Below are positions 52,352 through 64,000 of a stretch of 64,000 bases of DNA, in pieces. This DNA is from Utricularia gibba (taxonomy: Eukaryota; Streptophyta; Magnoliopsida; Lamiales; Lentibulariaceae). The stretch spans positions 1,984,001-2,048,000 of the forward strand of contig NEEC01000011.1 of NCBI GenBank assembly GCA_002189035.1, read 5' to 3'. The notes beneath the pieces were generated by a model. It was not told the origin of the DNA. It saw only the letters and a list, made by a program, of their open reading frames with translations, and ran no database searches. Positions within the stretch are counted from its first letter, which is position 1. Every line of letters begins with the position of its first letter. A program made the translations under genes and the position numbers.

Positions 52352-55300
52352 ATGGGTTAGTCGCTGCATTCCTCCACGACGTTGAATCTGCGTGTCTTTA
52401 TGGCTGTTCTTCATGTTAATTATTGTTCTTGCTATAATGGAGTATAGCTTTTGCTGATGATCAGTGGAATTCTGATCTTTTGATGTGAATTTCGTAGATC
52501 AAGAGCGCGAGGTTCAAAAGAGTTACTGGCTCGAGCACTCTGAGAATCTGACAATTGAAGCCATGATGCTTGATTCCAAGGCAGCTGATCTTGACAGAGA
52601 AGAAAGGCCTGAAGTATAGTTCTTTTTTTTTCTTTTCCTGAAATCATGCTTACGGCATCTGCTTTAATCCCTAGCGTATCCGAAAAATACTTTTGTTTTT
52701 ATTCGCTATATTACCTTTTATAACTTGGGTGTCAGATCTTCTTTTTCAGATCCATCATCTGCTTGTCATTTTGTCGTCATCATGTTTTGTAATTTCCCAA
52801 ATGCCTGTTCTGTGGTTCTTTAATTTTATTTTGAGTCTAAATTGTTTCTGTTGCAATGTACGCTGCTTGGAATAAGGGCCTTTCTACAAGAAAATGTGCT
52901 ACATCATTAGTGTATTGTATTGGTGGCAAGTAGTTAAGATCACTAGTAAGTCTAATTCTACGTTACTTTTTAGCATCTAACAGCTGCCACCTTTTTTTGA
53001 AGGTGTTGTCTATGCTTCCTCCCTATGAAGGAATGTTCATTCTGGAATTAGGTGCTGGAATTGGCCGTTTTACTGGTGAAATAGCTACAAAAGCTGGCCA
53101 CGTTGTAGCATTGGACTTCATAGAAAGTGTGATAAAAAAGGTACATCTTCTAAGTGACCGCAATTATCTCTACCTTCCATTATCTGAAGCTTTTAATGCT
53201 CTTTTTTGTAGAATGAGAATATCAATGGGCATCATAAGAATATCACGTTTATGTGTGCTGATGTGGCTTCTCCAGACTTGAATTTTCCTGATCAGTCTTT
53301 TGACTTGTTATTTTCAAATTGGCTTTTGATGTATCTCTCGGATGAAGAGGTGAAATTTCTCAGTATTTTCTTTATCAGCATGTTTATTACTGTAAAAAAT
53401 GGTGGGTTGATGCGTCTCTTTATTTTCAGGTTGAGAATCTTGCTCAGAAAATGCTCAAGTGGCTGAAAGTTGGTGGTCACATATTCTTTAGGGAATCATG
53501 TTTCCATCAATCTGGAGACCACAAAAGAAAAAACAATCCTACTCACTATCGTGAACCACGTTACTATACCAAGGTTTTCTTTCAAAATTTGAGGATTTTT
53601 TGAAAGCTTAGATTTTGGATGAGTATTTTATCAAGGTTTCGGATAAGGATTTCATTCAAAAAAAAAATGTAGACTCTTGAATGCTATCAGATTTCGGGTA
53701 ATCTCATACTGTGTTTTATCGTGTTAATTTCCTGCACTAGGAACCATATAACACTTTATTAATATTAAAGAACCATGTATTTGATGCTATATTGAATTTT
53801 TAATTGTGGCTTAGGAATCTCGTGGATTTATGATTCACCTTACTGCGACCGGATTACAACATTTTGTTGACTCACAGCAAACCCTTTTGTGCTGAGTCAT
53901 TATCTGGTCCACTGCAGGTTTTTAAGGAACGGCATACGTGCGATGATTCTGGAAATTCATATGAACTTGCTGTTGTTGGTTGCAAATGCATTGGTGCTTA
54001 TGTGAGGAACAAAAGGAACCAGAACCAGGTGATGGGACTGTATTTTCTTTAAAATTAATTATCGTGTAACTTCATAAAGGTCGCCTATATGATGATTTCC
54101 TGAGGAATCTGGAGTGGTGTACATATCTTGGAGTTGGATGTTGAGAAATAAATTATGAGCATGGTGTTTCTTCTGGTCTACATCTTCTATTTGTCACTAT
54201 TGTACCCATGGGATTTCCTCGCTTGCAGATATGCTGGATTTGGCACAAGATTAGGTCGGATGATGACAGGGGGTTCCAGAAGTTCCTGGACAACGTCCAG
54301 TATAAATGCAATGGCATACTTCGCTACGAGCGTGTCTTTGGGCAGGGATTTGTGAGTACCGGCGGGATAGGTGCGAGTTTATGTACCTTTTAGTTTACTG
54401 AATATGGAATCAGAAGACTGCTGCTTGTTGTGATGCATTTTCTTTCATCATTCCCAAGCTTTAGAGTATCATTTATTATTTTAATTCTCTTTCTAGACAT
54501 GTTACAATGATTAGGCCATTCATATGTATGTGTCTATGAACAGATACTACTAGAGAGTTTGTGGCAAGACTTGATCTTCAACCTGGCCAGAAAGTCCTGG
54601 ATGTTGGTTGCGGAATCGGAGGAGGCGACTTTTACATGGCTGACAAGTATGATGTCCATGTAGTGGGCATTGATCTTTCAATCAACATGGTTTCCTTTGC
54701 TCTTGAGCGTGCCATAGGTTTGAAATGCCCTGTTGAATTTGAAGTTGCTGACTGTACAAAGAAAGAATACCCTCCTGCCACTTTTGATGTGATCTACAGC
54801 AGAGACACCATTCTTCACATTCATGTGAGTTAAATTTTATGTTTCCCAATATGATCCCTGTTTTCGTTCTCCCGCTCTCAACGTGCAAAACTTGTGATAT
54901 ACTTGTACAGGACAAACCATCTCTGTTCAAGTCGTTCTATAATTGGCTTAAGCCCGGAGGCAAGCTTCTCATAAGTGACTACTGCAAGAGTGCTGGAACT
55001 CCATCACCTGAATTTGCTGAATATATCAAGAGAAGGGATATGATCTGCATGATGTTGAAGCGTATGGACAGGTATTCTTTCAACACTACTGCTCATTCTC
55101 CATTATCATTCGTCCTATTGTGTGACATGTTTTCTGTGTTTATAGATGCTTCGAGATGCAGGTTTCAATGAGGTTACTGCTGAGGATCGAACGGATCAGG
55201 TAAAGTTGGCCTCTATTTCAATCCTCTTGCCTACTCCCCCTGCTACGCGTGTGCACCTCTGGTGCATGAAGCTTTTACACTACATTTGCATCCAGAGTCT

Positions 55301-55644
55301 GTACTGTGAAAGAGGCGTCAGTTGACGCTGTACGGACTGTCTTATATGTCTGCTGTCTTGCATTTCCAGTTCATGGAAGTTCTCAATAGGGAACTCGATG
55401 CAGTCGAGAAGGACAAGGAAGGGTTCATACAAGACTTCTCGAAAGTAAGTCCATTTTTTCCCCATCATTTCGGCTGTGCTTTTCTTCCTCTTATTCTCAC
55501 AGACACCCTCACACCCGCCTTTCTGTTTATCGGCTCCATCTACAGGAAGACTACGATGAAATAGTTGGAGGTTGGCAAGCGAAGCTGATAAGGAGCTCCT
55601 CTGGTGAGCAGAAATGGGGTCTTTTTATTGCCAAGAAAAAGTGA
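52352..55644 (+). CDS. NMT1: Phosphoethanolamine N-methyltransferase (PEAMT; one base short in exon 9)
   Basis: Cytosolic enzyme making phosphocholine by three SAM-dependent methylations, the committed path to choline and phosphatidylcholine. Twelve exons: 52352-52355 (ATGG only), 52498-52613, 53003-53140, 53212-53349, 53430-53573, 53918-54028, 54229-54370, 54544-54824, 54911-55071, 55146-55199, 55370-55444, 55546-55644, about 487 residues. Two methyltransferase domains, the plant pattern: domain 1 with [13 protein letters not shown], domain 2 with [16 protein letters not shown] and the SRDTILHI segment. In exon 9, AAGAGAAGGGATATG lacks one G to read R-R-G-Y-D-L-H-D; the run is at 55035-55037. 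Downstream exons fit only with that base. The end GLFIAKKK is canonical. Regulation is probably by the upstream ORF at 52228. Confidence 0.92.
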
Positions 55645-56197
55645 TTTTGTTTTCCCCACTGGTGTTTGCATCTTCTTCTTGTGTATGTCTCTCTTGTTCC
55701 AATAAAGTGTGGTCGAAATAAGTGGTCGTACCGGTCTTCTCCACATGTCTCCTGTGTGAAGCAACGTTTGTAGACATTTGTGTGACCTGAATAAAGGATA
55801 ATGTTCTATGATGTTACATAGGATTTCTTACACAAACTGCAATTTAAATCAATGATATTTATATAAATGGGAGCACATGATTCCTCCGTCTCCAAGTTAC
55901 TCAGAGGCCATTTTGCAAGCTACTGTCTGAGCCAAGTTTTAACACTCTGAGTTGATGTGTTTCCAGTTAAAAAGACATGGCAATAGCCTCGTTCCCTTGT
56001 GTATCGAGATGAGACAGTTGGTGTGAGGTAGCCGCAAACACATGTAATAAAACAACTAGTGCTGTGATACAGTCATTCCATGGAACACAACGATGACAAC
56101 ATTGCAGCTGCAGAGCAGAAGACATAAAAAGCATACAAGAAAGTCTCAGGCAACATAGCAAGTGATAATTGATGCAAAAGAGCAGCATAGGAGACAC
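55645..56197. other. Convergent 3' regions of PEAMT and SAM synthetase
   Basis: About 550 bases between the two converging genes. Composition is balanced for UTR sequence: PEAMT's 3' UTR on the left (aataaagg near 55790 is a possible poly(A) signal) and the SAM synthetase 3' UTR on the right. No gene seen. Confidence 0.55.
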
Positions 56198-57379
56198 TTA
56201 GTTCTCCGGCTTTTCCCATTTCAGGGGCTTGACAGTCTCCCATGTGAAGTCCGGATCATCTCTACCGAAATGGCCGTACGCCGCCGTCTTCAAGAATCTC
56301 CCGTTGCCACCCCTCTTGAGATCGAGGTTGATGGAGATCATTCCGGGTCTGAAATCGAAGTTTTCCTTCACAATCTTCAAAATCTCCTTGTCCGGGATCT
56401 TGCCTGTTCCGTAGGTGTTGACATAAACGGACAATGGCTCAGGCACACCGATGGCGTAGGAGACCTGAACAATGGCTCGGCGAGCCAGCCCATTTGCAAC
56501 TATGCTCTTGGCTGCTTGCCTGACGATATAAGCACCACTCCGGTCAACCTTCGTAGGGTCCTTGCCTGAGAAAGCACCGCCACCGTGAGCACCCCAGCCT
56601 CCATAGGTGTCGATGATGATCTTGCGGCCTGTGAGTCCGGCATCTCCGTGAGGTCCGCCGATGACGAAACGACCAGACGGGTTGAGATGGAAGATCGTCT
56701 TCTCATCGAGGTACTTCTCAGGGATGATAGGCTTGATGACATGCTCTTTCAAGTCCCTGGCAATCTCATCGTTGGTGACAGTTTCATCATGCTGAGTTGA
56801 GATCAAGATTGTGTGCACTCGAACAGGAACCATGGCTCCATTATCGTCGTAGTACTCCACTGTCACTTGAGTCTTTCCATCAGGCCTCAACCAGGCACAG
56901 GTTCCATTCTTGCGCACTTCAGTAAGACGAGCACCCAATTTAGTGGCAAGGACATGGCTAAGAGGCATGTACTCCGGCGTCTCGTCGGTGGCGTAGCCAA
57001 ACATATGCCCCTGATCACCAGCACCAATATCTTCAGGCCGCTTTGTCAAGTGGCCATGAACACCTTGAGCAATGTCAGGGCTCTGCTGCTCAATGTTGAC
57101 AAGAACCTTGCACTTATCAGCATCGAGACCGACATCATCGGAGGTGAATCCGATTCCGCGGCATGTGTCTCGCACAATCTTCTCATAGTCGATCTGCGCC
57201 TTAGTCGTGATCTCACCAAAGACCATGACTAAGTTGGTCTTCGTGCAAGTCTCACAAGCAACTTTGCTCTCTGGGTCCTGCTCGAGGCAGGCATCAAGCA
57301 CCGCATCAGATATCTGATCGCAGAGCTTGTCGGGGTGTCCCTCATTCACAGATTCGGAGGTGAACAAGAAGGTCTCCAT
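56198..57379 (-). CDS. SAMS: S-adenosylmethionine synthetase
   Basis: Cytosolic enzyme joining methionine and ATP to form S-adenosylmethionine. Single coding exon of 393 residues, exactly the plant size. The start is [20 protein letters not shown] (57379); longer in-frame reading upstream belongs to the leader. Signature motifs are present: [12 protein letters not shown] (ATP), the phosphate-binding [16 protein letters not shown] loop, and [19 protein letters not shown]. Canonical end [13 protein letters not shown]. The leader holds an intron, as usual for this gene: donor AAG|GTAATG at 57980/57979, acceptor CTCAG|GTTAAG before 57388. Coding GC content is high and the frame is intact. Its product is the methyl donor for the adjacent PEAMT, though linkage may be chance. 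Confidence 0.97.
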   Translation of the reverse strand: METFLFTSESVNEGHPDKLCDQISDAVLDACLEQDPESKVACETCTKTNLVMVFGEITTKAQIDYEKIVRDTCRGIGFTSDDVGLDADKCKVLVNIEQQSPDIAQGVHGHLTKRPEDIGAGDQGHMFGYATDETPEYMPLSHVLATKLGARLTEVRKNGTCAWLRPDGKTQVTVEYYDDNGAMVPVRVHTILISTQHDETVTNDEIARDLKEHVIKPIIPEKYLDEKTIFHLNPSGRFVIGGPHGDAGLTGRKIIIDTYGGWGAHGGGAFSGKDPTKVDRSGAYIVRQAAKSIVANGLARRAIVQVSYAIGVPEPLSVYVNTYGTGKIPDKEILKIVKENFDFRPGMISINLDLKRGGNGRFLKTAAYGHFGRDDPDFTWETVKPLKWEKPEN

Positions 57380-57387
57380 TTGCTTAA

Positions 57388-57980
57388 CCTGAGATACATA
57401 AACACTACAGATCTGAGAAAACCAACTTATTCTACGTCGATAACTGATACACAGAAATGGAAGAATAGATATGGAGTTTACAATCTTAGATCTCAAAAAC
57501 ATGCCAACAAATGGCACACACCGAAAAAAGAAGCATCAACTTCGCCCTTATCTACAGCAGATGGAATGATCACTTTATTCTAAAATACTCTTCTTTTTTC
57601 AGGGGAACCCAATTCAAATAATTTGAACTCCACATGCTTGTGCCAATAATAGTGATAGAGTCATTTAAGTGATAAATCAAAGGAAAGGAAAATTCTTCAG
57701 CCTACGTTTATGGCAGATCTACACTGATTTATCTCAAACGAGAAAACTGCACAAGATGATGCAAGAAACCAGAAGATCTAATCATTAAAAACTTCGACAT
57801 AATCCATCGATCTACTCAAATAATCCGCTACATGAAGTTCCACAACTAAAGAAGCAACTTCCGAAGACCCAAAGAAGAAATCAAGCAAACCCACATCACA
57901 GATTTGGGAGGAGCAGAAACGCGAAACTCCCCAAAGACCCACGACAAAAAAACCCAGTCCCATACCCTAAATCCATTACC
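57388..57980 (-). other. 5'-UTR intron of SAM synthetase
   Basis: The minus strand shows TTTAAG|GTAATGG with the donor G at 57979, and TATCTCAG with the acceptor next to 57388, nine bases before ATG. Length about 591 bp. Leader introns at this place are known in plant SAM synthetase genes and often raise expression. The inferred first, noncoding exon is about 57981-58075. Confidence 0.7.
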
Positions 57981-58101
57981 TTAAAGAAGAAACCCCCAAC
58001 CGCTACAGCAAAGATGCCGCCTTTGTGGCTACCGCTTTTTCGGGGTGAGATTTCCCGGACTCTAGATGGCAAGGCAAGTCCTCACGCTGCAGGATGAAGA
58101 G

Positions 58102-58109
58102 TATTTATA
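58102..58109 (-). promoter_or_regulatory. TATA box of SAM synthetase
   Basis: Minus-strand CTATAAATAC, containing TATAAATA, lies about 120 bases upstream of the leader-intron donor, where a first noncoding exon of roughly 90 bases would place the transcription start around 58070-58080. Good consensus and position; not tested. Confidence 0.65.
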
Positions 58110-61100
58110 GAACAAAAATTACTGGATCTTGCTCCGCTCACAAGGCGGTATATGGTAGGTGGGGAACGACTTCAAAAGTAGGGTTGGTGGGTCGCATCTT
58201 TTTCTGAGAAAAAAAAAATAGAAAAAACAGAAAAGGGTTGTTGCGCTCCCTCCAGCCGACGTCCGATCGGAAAGCTAGATCTGAGAACTGGAGAGTTTAC
58301 GGTTCAGATTTAACGGAGACGGTGACTGAGAATGACAAACGAAGACAAAGAAAGTGACAAAAAACGTGTAAAGTTTAAGTTACATCACGAGCGGATTTAT
58401 ATATATATATATAAGTTATTTGAACGATATATTTAAATAAATAAATATTTATAATCTTGTATGAGATTTTTTCTCTAAAATAGTAAAACTTAAAATTTAT
58501 TCTAAATACAGAATATAAAAAAGAGTTGTCGTGACATCTGGAATATCATCAACACTCATGACTTTATTATATATTATTATTATTATTATTATCAATAAAG
58601 ACGATCATAAAGGGATATTAAATTTGGGAAAATTGTATTTTTTTTATGTAAAAGAAGCCAACTACTTGGGATATGAAATGGTTGGATTATTTTATAAAGA
58701 ATGTCTACAGATTGTTTTAAAATAATTTTAATAAAATCATATTTAATAATCACTTTTATACAGAAATTCCTTTATTGTAAATAAAAAAATTTGAATTTAA
58801 ACTATTTAATTTTTATTTTACTAATATCAACTAGTTTTGAGATGATACGCATACATTTAATAACATTATTAAAAAGGAAAGATGAGAATTGACAGCTATA
58901 ATTTGTGGACGCGTTTTTTTAGAAAAGAAAAAAAGAAAATAAAGATAGAAAGTGAAGAGTAGGCGAGCACCAACTACACTATTTAATACCATTAATTAAT
59001 TCAACAAATTTGAAACAGAAAACATAAAACATAATTAATTAATTCAGTGAGGTTTTGAAAATTCAGTTAAGTAATGAGCATTAACTTCTATGTATGTCTA
59101 CATGTCTTAAATTTAGACTCAATAATTTTTAATTATATTTTAAATGTTTGGAAACACATTTTAAGATCTAGCCATGGGTTTATATTAAGCTTCGGATTAA
59201 ACAAATCAAAATCAAAATTGAATAAGTGTATAAACTGATAATAGAAAATGAATCTAAGAGTATGGTTTATACGATTTATTGTTTAACTTGTAATTAAAAT
59301 AGAAGTTAAAATTAATTATTACAAATTATTCTTAATTTTACTTATATGTAAATTATACTTAAATTTTTACTTATTTTTAATTTATCTACATTTCTATTTA
59401 AAATTTAATTTATTTAAAAAGTTACATTTGATTTAGTTATCAAAATAAGTCATCAACTTTTCCAATAAATAACCTCAACTATATTTTAATTATTTAATAA
59501 TTTCTAATTAATTATGAAATAAGTCATGTATACTATACGCTAAGAACATCTCCAATGATTTCAAGAAATCAGAGTGTCAAGTCAATTTTACTATGTTTCT
59601 GAAAATCTAGTTTACTAAATTTTTCATTTTATCTACAACCATATATGTAACACAAATTATTTTCAAAAATTTGAGTTATCATCTTTTTTTGTGTCCATTT
59701 TAATAGATTTACATAATGGAAATGAAAATTTCATTCAATGGAAATCCAAAAACAAAATTACATCCACACAATGATTTCCGAAAATCTAATAAAAGAAATG
59801 GAAGTGATACATAGATTTCCGTAAAAACCGTTGGAGATGCTTTAAATTGAACCAATACAATTAGTTTGATAAAGAACTGAATTAATCGATAAGCAATTTT
59901 AATAACCGAAAGCGAATAGAATTTTTTTATTGGATTAGTAGGTTTTTTTAGATTAGTAGTGGAATTTTGGCGAGCCCTAATTGCGCGGCGGTGGGGTTTG
60001 TGGTGATGGAGAGTAAGAGATGCGAAAGCGAGGGCCATAAATTGTGAGGTGGATGGATGGCGCCGTGGGAGGACCACCACGGCGTCTGCCGGCCATGTGT
60101 TTGTGTGGCCAGCATTTGCTCCGGCGTTCCAATGGGCCGGCTACTATTTCTAAATCCAGAAAATCATCAGTATCCATCCTGACAGTGCATCAGTCACCAC
60201 ATGGCTTCTGCTTCTGCTTCTGTTTCACCATATTTTGTTCCGATACTCGGATCAAACAAACAGTTTCAGGCTTCCCACTTTGAGTTGGAGGATGGACAAA
60301 TGCTACCACGTTTGAAATGGCGCCACCTAACCCAATCAACACACACAAGAGAGAACACACTCGAAATTTTACACTTAGAATGGTTATTTTTTACACACAG
60401 TAACAGTAGTATGGTTAATTTTTAAATTCACCAGTGAAGAACAGGTGATTGATCTCACTGTTAGTTTTGAAAAGTAATTATACTGATATTATTTCTCACA
60501 CATTAACATCATAATTTTACAATTATGATGGTTAATTTTCATATTCACACACAAGGGTAGGGAGAGTAGGCACCCACCGCCTTCTAGCATGAGATCGACG
60601 GCCTGGTTGGATGAATTCCCTACTCATTTGCAAAATACCCTTATTTTTAAAAAAATTGTGTGAAATTTTTAATTAATTATTTATTTTATTGTATATAAAT
60701 ATTTTATATTCATTTTTACATGCATCATAATCAAATATTTAAAAATATAATATTACTAAAAATTAAATTATTTTCAAAATATAAATATTTATTAATAAAA
60801 CTTTATTGTATTGCATGCCCATTTTATGTACATATTTGTATAAAATTAAAATATAAATTTTCATTATAAATATTTATTCGAAAATATAAATAAATTAAAT
60901 CAAAACATTATTTAAAAAGAATGTGTACATAAGTGTATTTATATGCACATGGCATTGCAAACTAAACAGTTCATGTAAAATGATCGTAGAAAAGCAAGTG
61001 ATTAACATCATCTAGACTCCATTATGCACCCCAAGACAGTTATTTGGCAGCAAAAATATGTTAGAAATTAAAATTGAAATAATTAATTATATAATATTAC

Positions 61101-61824
61101 AAATTCTTCGTTTCTTGTATAATTTATTATGTAATCAATTATATAAGAAATTAAGTATATCTTAATTCATCGAATTCTTAATCAATTATATTTGAATTGG
61201 CTAAAATAACGTAGTATTGGTGTTGAAAAGAAAACAAGTTCGAGTCTTGTTGAATTTGAATGGGATTCTTGTATCTGTAAGCAGTCCCGCATCGGGAATC
61301 AGGCCTGTGATGCAATTATGGATCGAATTGGATTCCGCTGACGCTGTTGGGTTGTCCATTTTCCTGCACTCCAAGACGCCGATCCTCAAATTTCAGGAGA
61401 CGATGACGACCCTTTTTTCTGGCGGGTTAAGGTTTGGTGATTCCGAGGTGTCTTTCGGGTCGGAGGAAACCTCTGCTGATGGTCAGAAAGAGGAGATGAA
61501 GTGGCCTGCGTGTGCCCCGTATCGGCTGCATCTGCATGCATGGTGGCGGTTGTCGTCAGCCGAGAAAGAAACACTGAAACGCAACACTTTGAGGCTTCGT
61601 CTCGGAAAATGTAGCCAGGTATTTACTTCGCATGTGCAAACAAACAAAACCCCACAACGGAAACCCAACTCGCCGTCGCTTAATGCGTGAATTGAAGCAA
61701 CCCCATGCAGTGCAGTGACTGCCCAACGCCAATCTGCTACTCTTCGATTCCTTCATTCAGCCGCCTGATATAGCAGCTCGATTCCTTCTCGGCGCTCTGT
61801 GGAGTTTAGTTGGGTAGTCTCCAG
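58110..61824. other. Long AT-rich intergenic region
   Basis: About 3.7 kb with no gene that I can support. It includes (TA) and (TTA) runs at 58402-58414 and 58565-58590. A balanced patch at 59960-60290 has a minus-strand ATG at 60022 followed by a short Ser/His/Arg-rich peptide (MALAFASLTLHHHKPHRRAI) that resembles a plastid transit peptide but leads into AT-rich DNA. Another balanced patch, 61200-61700, has an open frame without recognisable domain and probably belongs to the WAT1 promoter and leader. Confidence 0.5.
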
Positions 61825-63275
61825 ATGGCGGCGCGAGATTTCTTCCCTCTGTTGGCGATGGTCGCCGTCCAGCTGGGCTTCGCCGGAATGAACCTCGTCT
61901 CCAAGCTCGCCGTCGATTCTGGGATGGACCCTTTGATCCATGTGGCGTATCGCCAAATCTTCGCCGCCGCCGCGCTGTCCCCGCTCGCGTTTTTCAAGGA
62001 AAGGAAGACGCGGCCGGGATTGACGGTTCAGATCCTTTCTGGGATTTTCCTATGCTCCTTCTTCGGGTAGCAATCCCATCCAAGAAACAACAACAATTTT
62101 GACCTGAAACAAACTACCATTTTCTTTCTTTTTTTCTGCCGTCTGTTGCAGAGTGACGGTGAATCAGATCACGTTTCTGGTGGGACTCAAGTATTCCACT
62201 CCGACGATCGCCTGCGCACTGACCAACGTCACTCCGGCGGTTACTTTCCTGATGGCAGTGCCTTTTGGGTACTTCGATTTCCGTTTCTGAAACAGGCTGT
62301 AAATCTTGATCTGAGTGATCGATTCCATTTCTTTATGCCGGTTCAAGGCTGGAAAAAGCGGGTATCAGGAGCAGAGCGGGGCAAGCAAAGGTGTTGGGAA
62401 CTGGTATCTGTGTCGGTGGAGCTTTCTTGCTGTCACTATACCACGGCGCAGTGGTGAACGTCGGGAATTTCCCGGTGCACTGGAAATACGCAGAGCACAC
62501 AGGGTCCGTCAGCGGCGGCGGCGGCCATGCTAACAGTATCATTCTGGGACCTTTTCTCCTCGTCCTCAGCGCCGTTTCTTGGGCCGTATGGTTCATCGTC
62601 CAGGTAACTCTAAGAATCAAATACATGCACTGCACTTAGCCCCTGACAGAAACATGATTTGCAGGCGAGAGTGAGTCACAAGTACAACGCCCCCTACTCG
62701 AGCTCCGCGCTCACCTGCATAATGGCGACCTTCCAGTGCCTCATCATCGCCCTCTCCTTCGACCACCGCCCCGCCTCCTGGTCCCTGCGCCAGCCCATCC
62801 GGACGGTCTCCAGCGTCTACTCGGTACACACTCACTTCTCTCAAACCTCATAATCGACGATCCTACGTGATGGGCTGATTCCAACCCACTCATTTCCCAC
62901 CGCCGCTGCATGTCAAGGGCGTAATCTGCTCCGCCGCCGCCTACTGCCTGATGGCTTGGTGCATCGCCGTGAAGGGCCCCTTTACGTCTCCGTGTTCAGC
63001 CCCTTGCTTCTAGTGATCGTGGCCATTCTCAGCTGGGCGCTGCTACGAGAGAAGATCCATGTGGGAACGTAAGTTCATTGCGATTCTAAGCTACTTCTTC
63101 ATTTTTCCAGCTCCCAAACACTCCGATTCGCAGAATTTGCGGTTCCGTTGCTATTGTTCTGGGGCTGTATGGAGTTCTTTGGGGAAGAAGAGGGAAGCCG
63201 AAGAGGAGGATGAGGAGAAGGTCGCCGGAATCCAAACGGAGGCGACTTAGGAACCACCAGTCCACGTCGGAATGA
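61825..63275 (+). CDS. WAT1-related (EamA/DMT) transporter (one base short in exon 5)
   Basis: Multi-pass membrane protein of the plant-MDR/UMAMIT group, relatives of nodulin MtN21; members move auxin or amino acids at the tonoplast or plasma membrane. Six exons: 61825-62066, 62152-62268, 62348-62603, 62665-62823, 62918-63068, 63134-63275, about 355 residues. The N-terminal EamA repeat holds [20 protein letters not shown] and [20 protein letters not shown]; then [20 protein letters not shown] and [17 protein letters not shown]. The second EamA repeat is in exons 4-6, ending [17 protein letters not shown] plus a basic tail. In exon 5, GGGCCCCTTTACG lacks one C to give [10 protein letters not shown]; the run is at 62977-62980. 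Without it the second repeat is lost. The substrate cannot be told from sequence. Confidence 0.88.
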
Positions 63276-64000
63276 GACCCTGTGCGCTGAAAATGATTTA
63301 TAGTATGAGAGCTCCAACTCGAAAAAGTGTCTCATAGTATAAATCATGCAACTTTATTTTGGTTTTCGATTTCTTTTCCGGTACGTGATTTTATTTTAAT
63401 TTGACTTCCTGTTTTATATAAAATGACGCTTAAAATTTATTTTATTGTTTTATTACAAAGTTAAAAAGATGGATTTGATAGTATGTATTAAGTTATTTGG
63501 TATTAAACATACATAAAATTTTATATAAAAATAATTAATTTTAAAAAACATGGATATTTTATACAGAATGTTTTTTTAAAATAGTTATTTATAATATTAC
63601 ACTTTATAATTAAACTATATATAATATTATTAAAATACTAACCCTATTTCAACAAAAATGAATAATGAAATACAAAAAAATATTTTGATATTTAATTTAT
63701 AGTACTAAAAATCACTTTATCAAATATATAATTAACATTTATTATTCAAATGACATTCTTTTCATATGCTATTAAATTAAAATCAAAGAATTTTGAGCTT
63801 GTGGCACTCGATTTCTCCCTGTTTCTGAGTGCTTTTTCAGGGTGATGATGCCTATGATCTCTCCCCTGTTTCTGGCTCGCTGAGCTTGATTTGCTTGAAG
63901 TTTATAGATGAATCCTTCACTTCATTTTCATTGCTGTGACTCATTTCTAACATAATTTGTCTGCTTCCCGGATCAAAAATCGATAATCTTGTCTAGATTT
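63276..64000. other. AT-rich 3' flank and window end
   Basis: AT-rich from 63360 to 63780 with no coding signal. The last 200 bases are balanced and pyrimidine-rich, which could be the leader or first part of a further gene lying to the right, but nothing can be translated into a recognisable protein. Confidence 0.45.

Noticed and set aside
56162-57232. Plus-strand open frames across SAM synthetase
   Set aside because: Antisense shadows of a highly conserved, GC-rich single-exon gene on the minus strand.
61230-61262. Possible tRNA T-loop (gttcgagtc)
   Set aside because: No matching acceptor, D or anticodon arms could be paired around it.
61217-61690. 157-codon open frame upstream of the WAT1 gene
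   Set aside because: No recognisable domain; its composition suits a promoter or leader, and it lacks clear coding signals.

Overview
This is nuclear DNA from a flowering plant. The genes are split by short GT-AG introns, the coding exons are GC-richer, and the spacers are very AT-rich. The families are plant-specific: group IV CDPK, DUF26 receptor kinase, ROP/RAC GTPase, pollen receptor-like kinase, CAR C2 protein, phosphoethanolamine N-methyltransferase and WAT1. I found no bacterial, organellar or viral block, no tRNA or rRNA gene and no CRISPR array. I cannot name the species.

Layout, left to right: a CPK28-like kinase (453-3516, +); a glycine-rich cold-shock/zinc-knuckle protein (5648-6378, -); a decayed leaf-type ferredoxin-NADP+ reductase (FNR) gene (6585-7944, -); 26S proteasome subunit RPN10 (8128-10669, +); a 5'-truncated cysteine-rich receptor kinase (11234-13587, +); a RAC/ROP GTPase (15297-16835, +); a repeat-rich spacer; two tandem copies of a membrane/ARM-type gene (18362-20389 and 23437-24303, +); a spacer with a Tourist-like MITE; glutamate decarboxylase (26890-28728, +); a coiled-coil protein (29184-31100, +); a CobW-type metallochaperone GTPase (31240-34221, -); a pollen receptor-like kinase (34974-37072, -); a 28-exon FHA + AAA ATPase (38402-46897, -); plastid ribosomal protein bS21c (47670-49301, -); a CAR-type C2 protein (49799-51162, +); PEAMT with an upstream ORF (52228-55644, +); S-adenosylmethionine synthetase (56198-57379, -); and a WAT1-type transporter (61825-63275, +).

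Some genes relate by function. CDPK, the calmodulin-regulated GAD and the C2 protein are calcium-linked. SAM synthetase supplies the methyl donor used by PEAMT, its neighbour about 550 bp away in convergent orientation; I take this adjacency as coincidental. bS21c shows that plastid translation is still served, whereas the FNR gene that supports photosynthetic NADPH production is dead here.

The two main surprises are these. (1) The FNR relic keeps six collinear exon blocks and several splice donors, but has an in-frame stop, a 4-nt duplication, lost middle and 3' exons and a lost FAD-motif arginine. This fits reduced or lost photosynthesis, or a dispensable paralogue. (2) Six otherwise intact genes each lack one base at or next to a G/C run, which looks more like consensus undercalling than six independent pseudogenisations. 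Several gene ends and protein lengths below assume that missing base.
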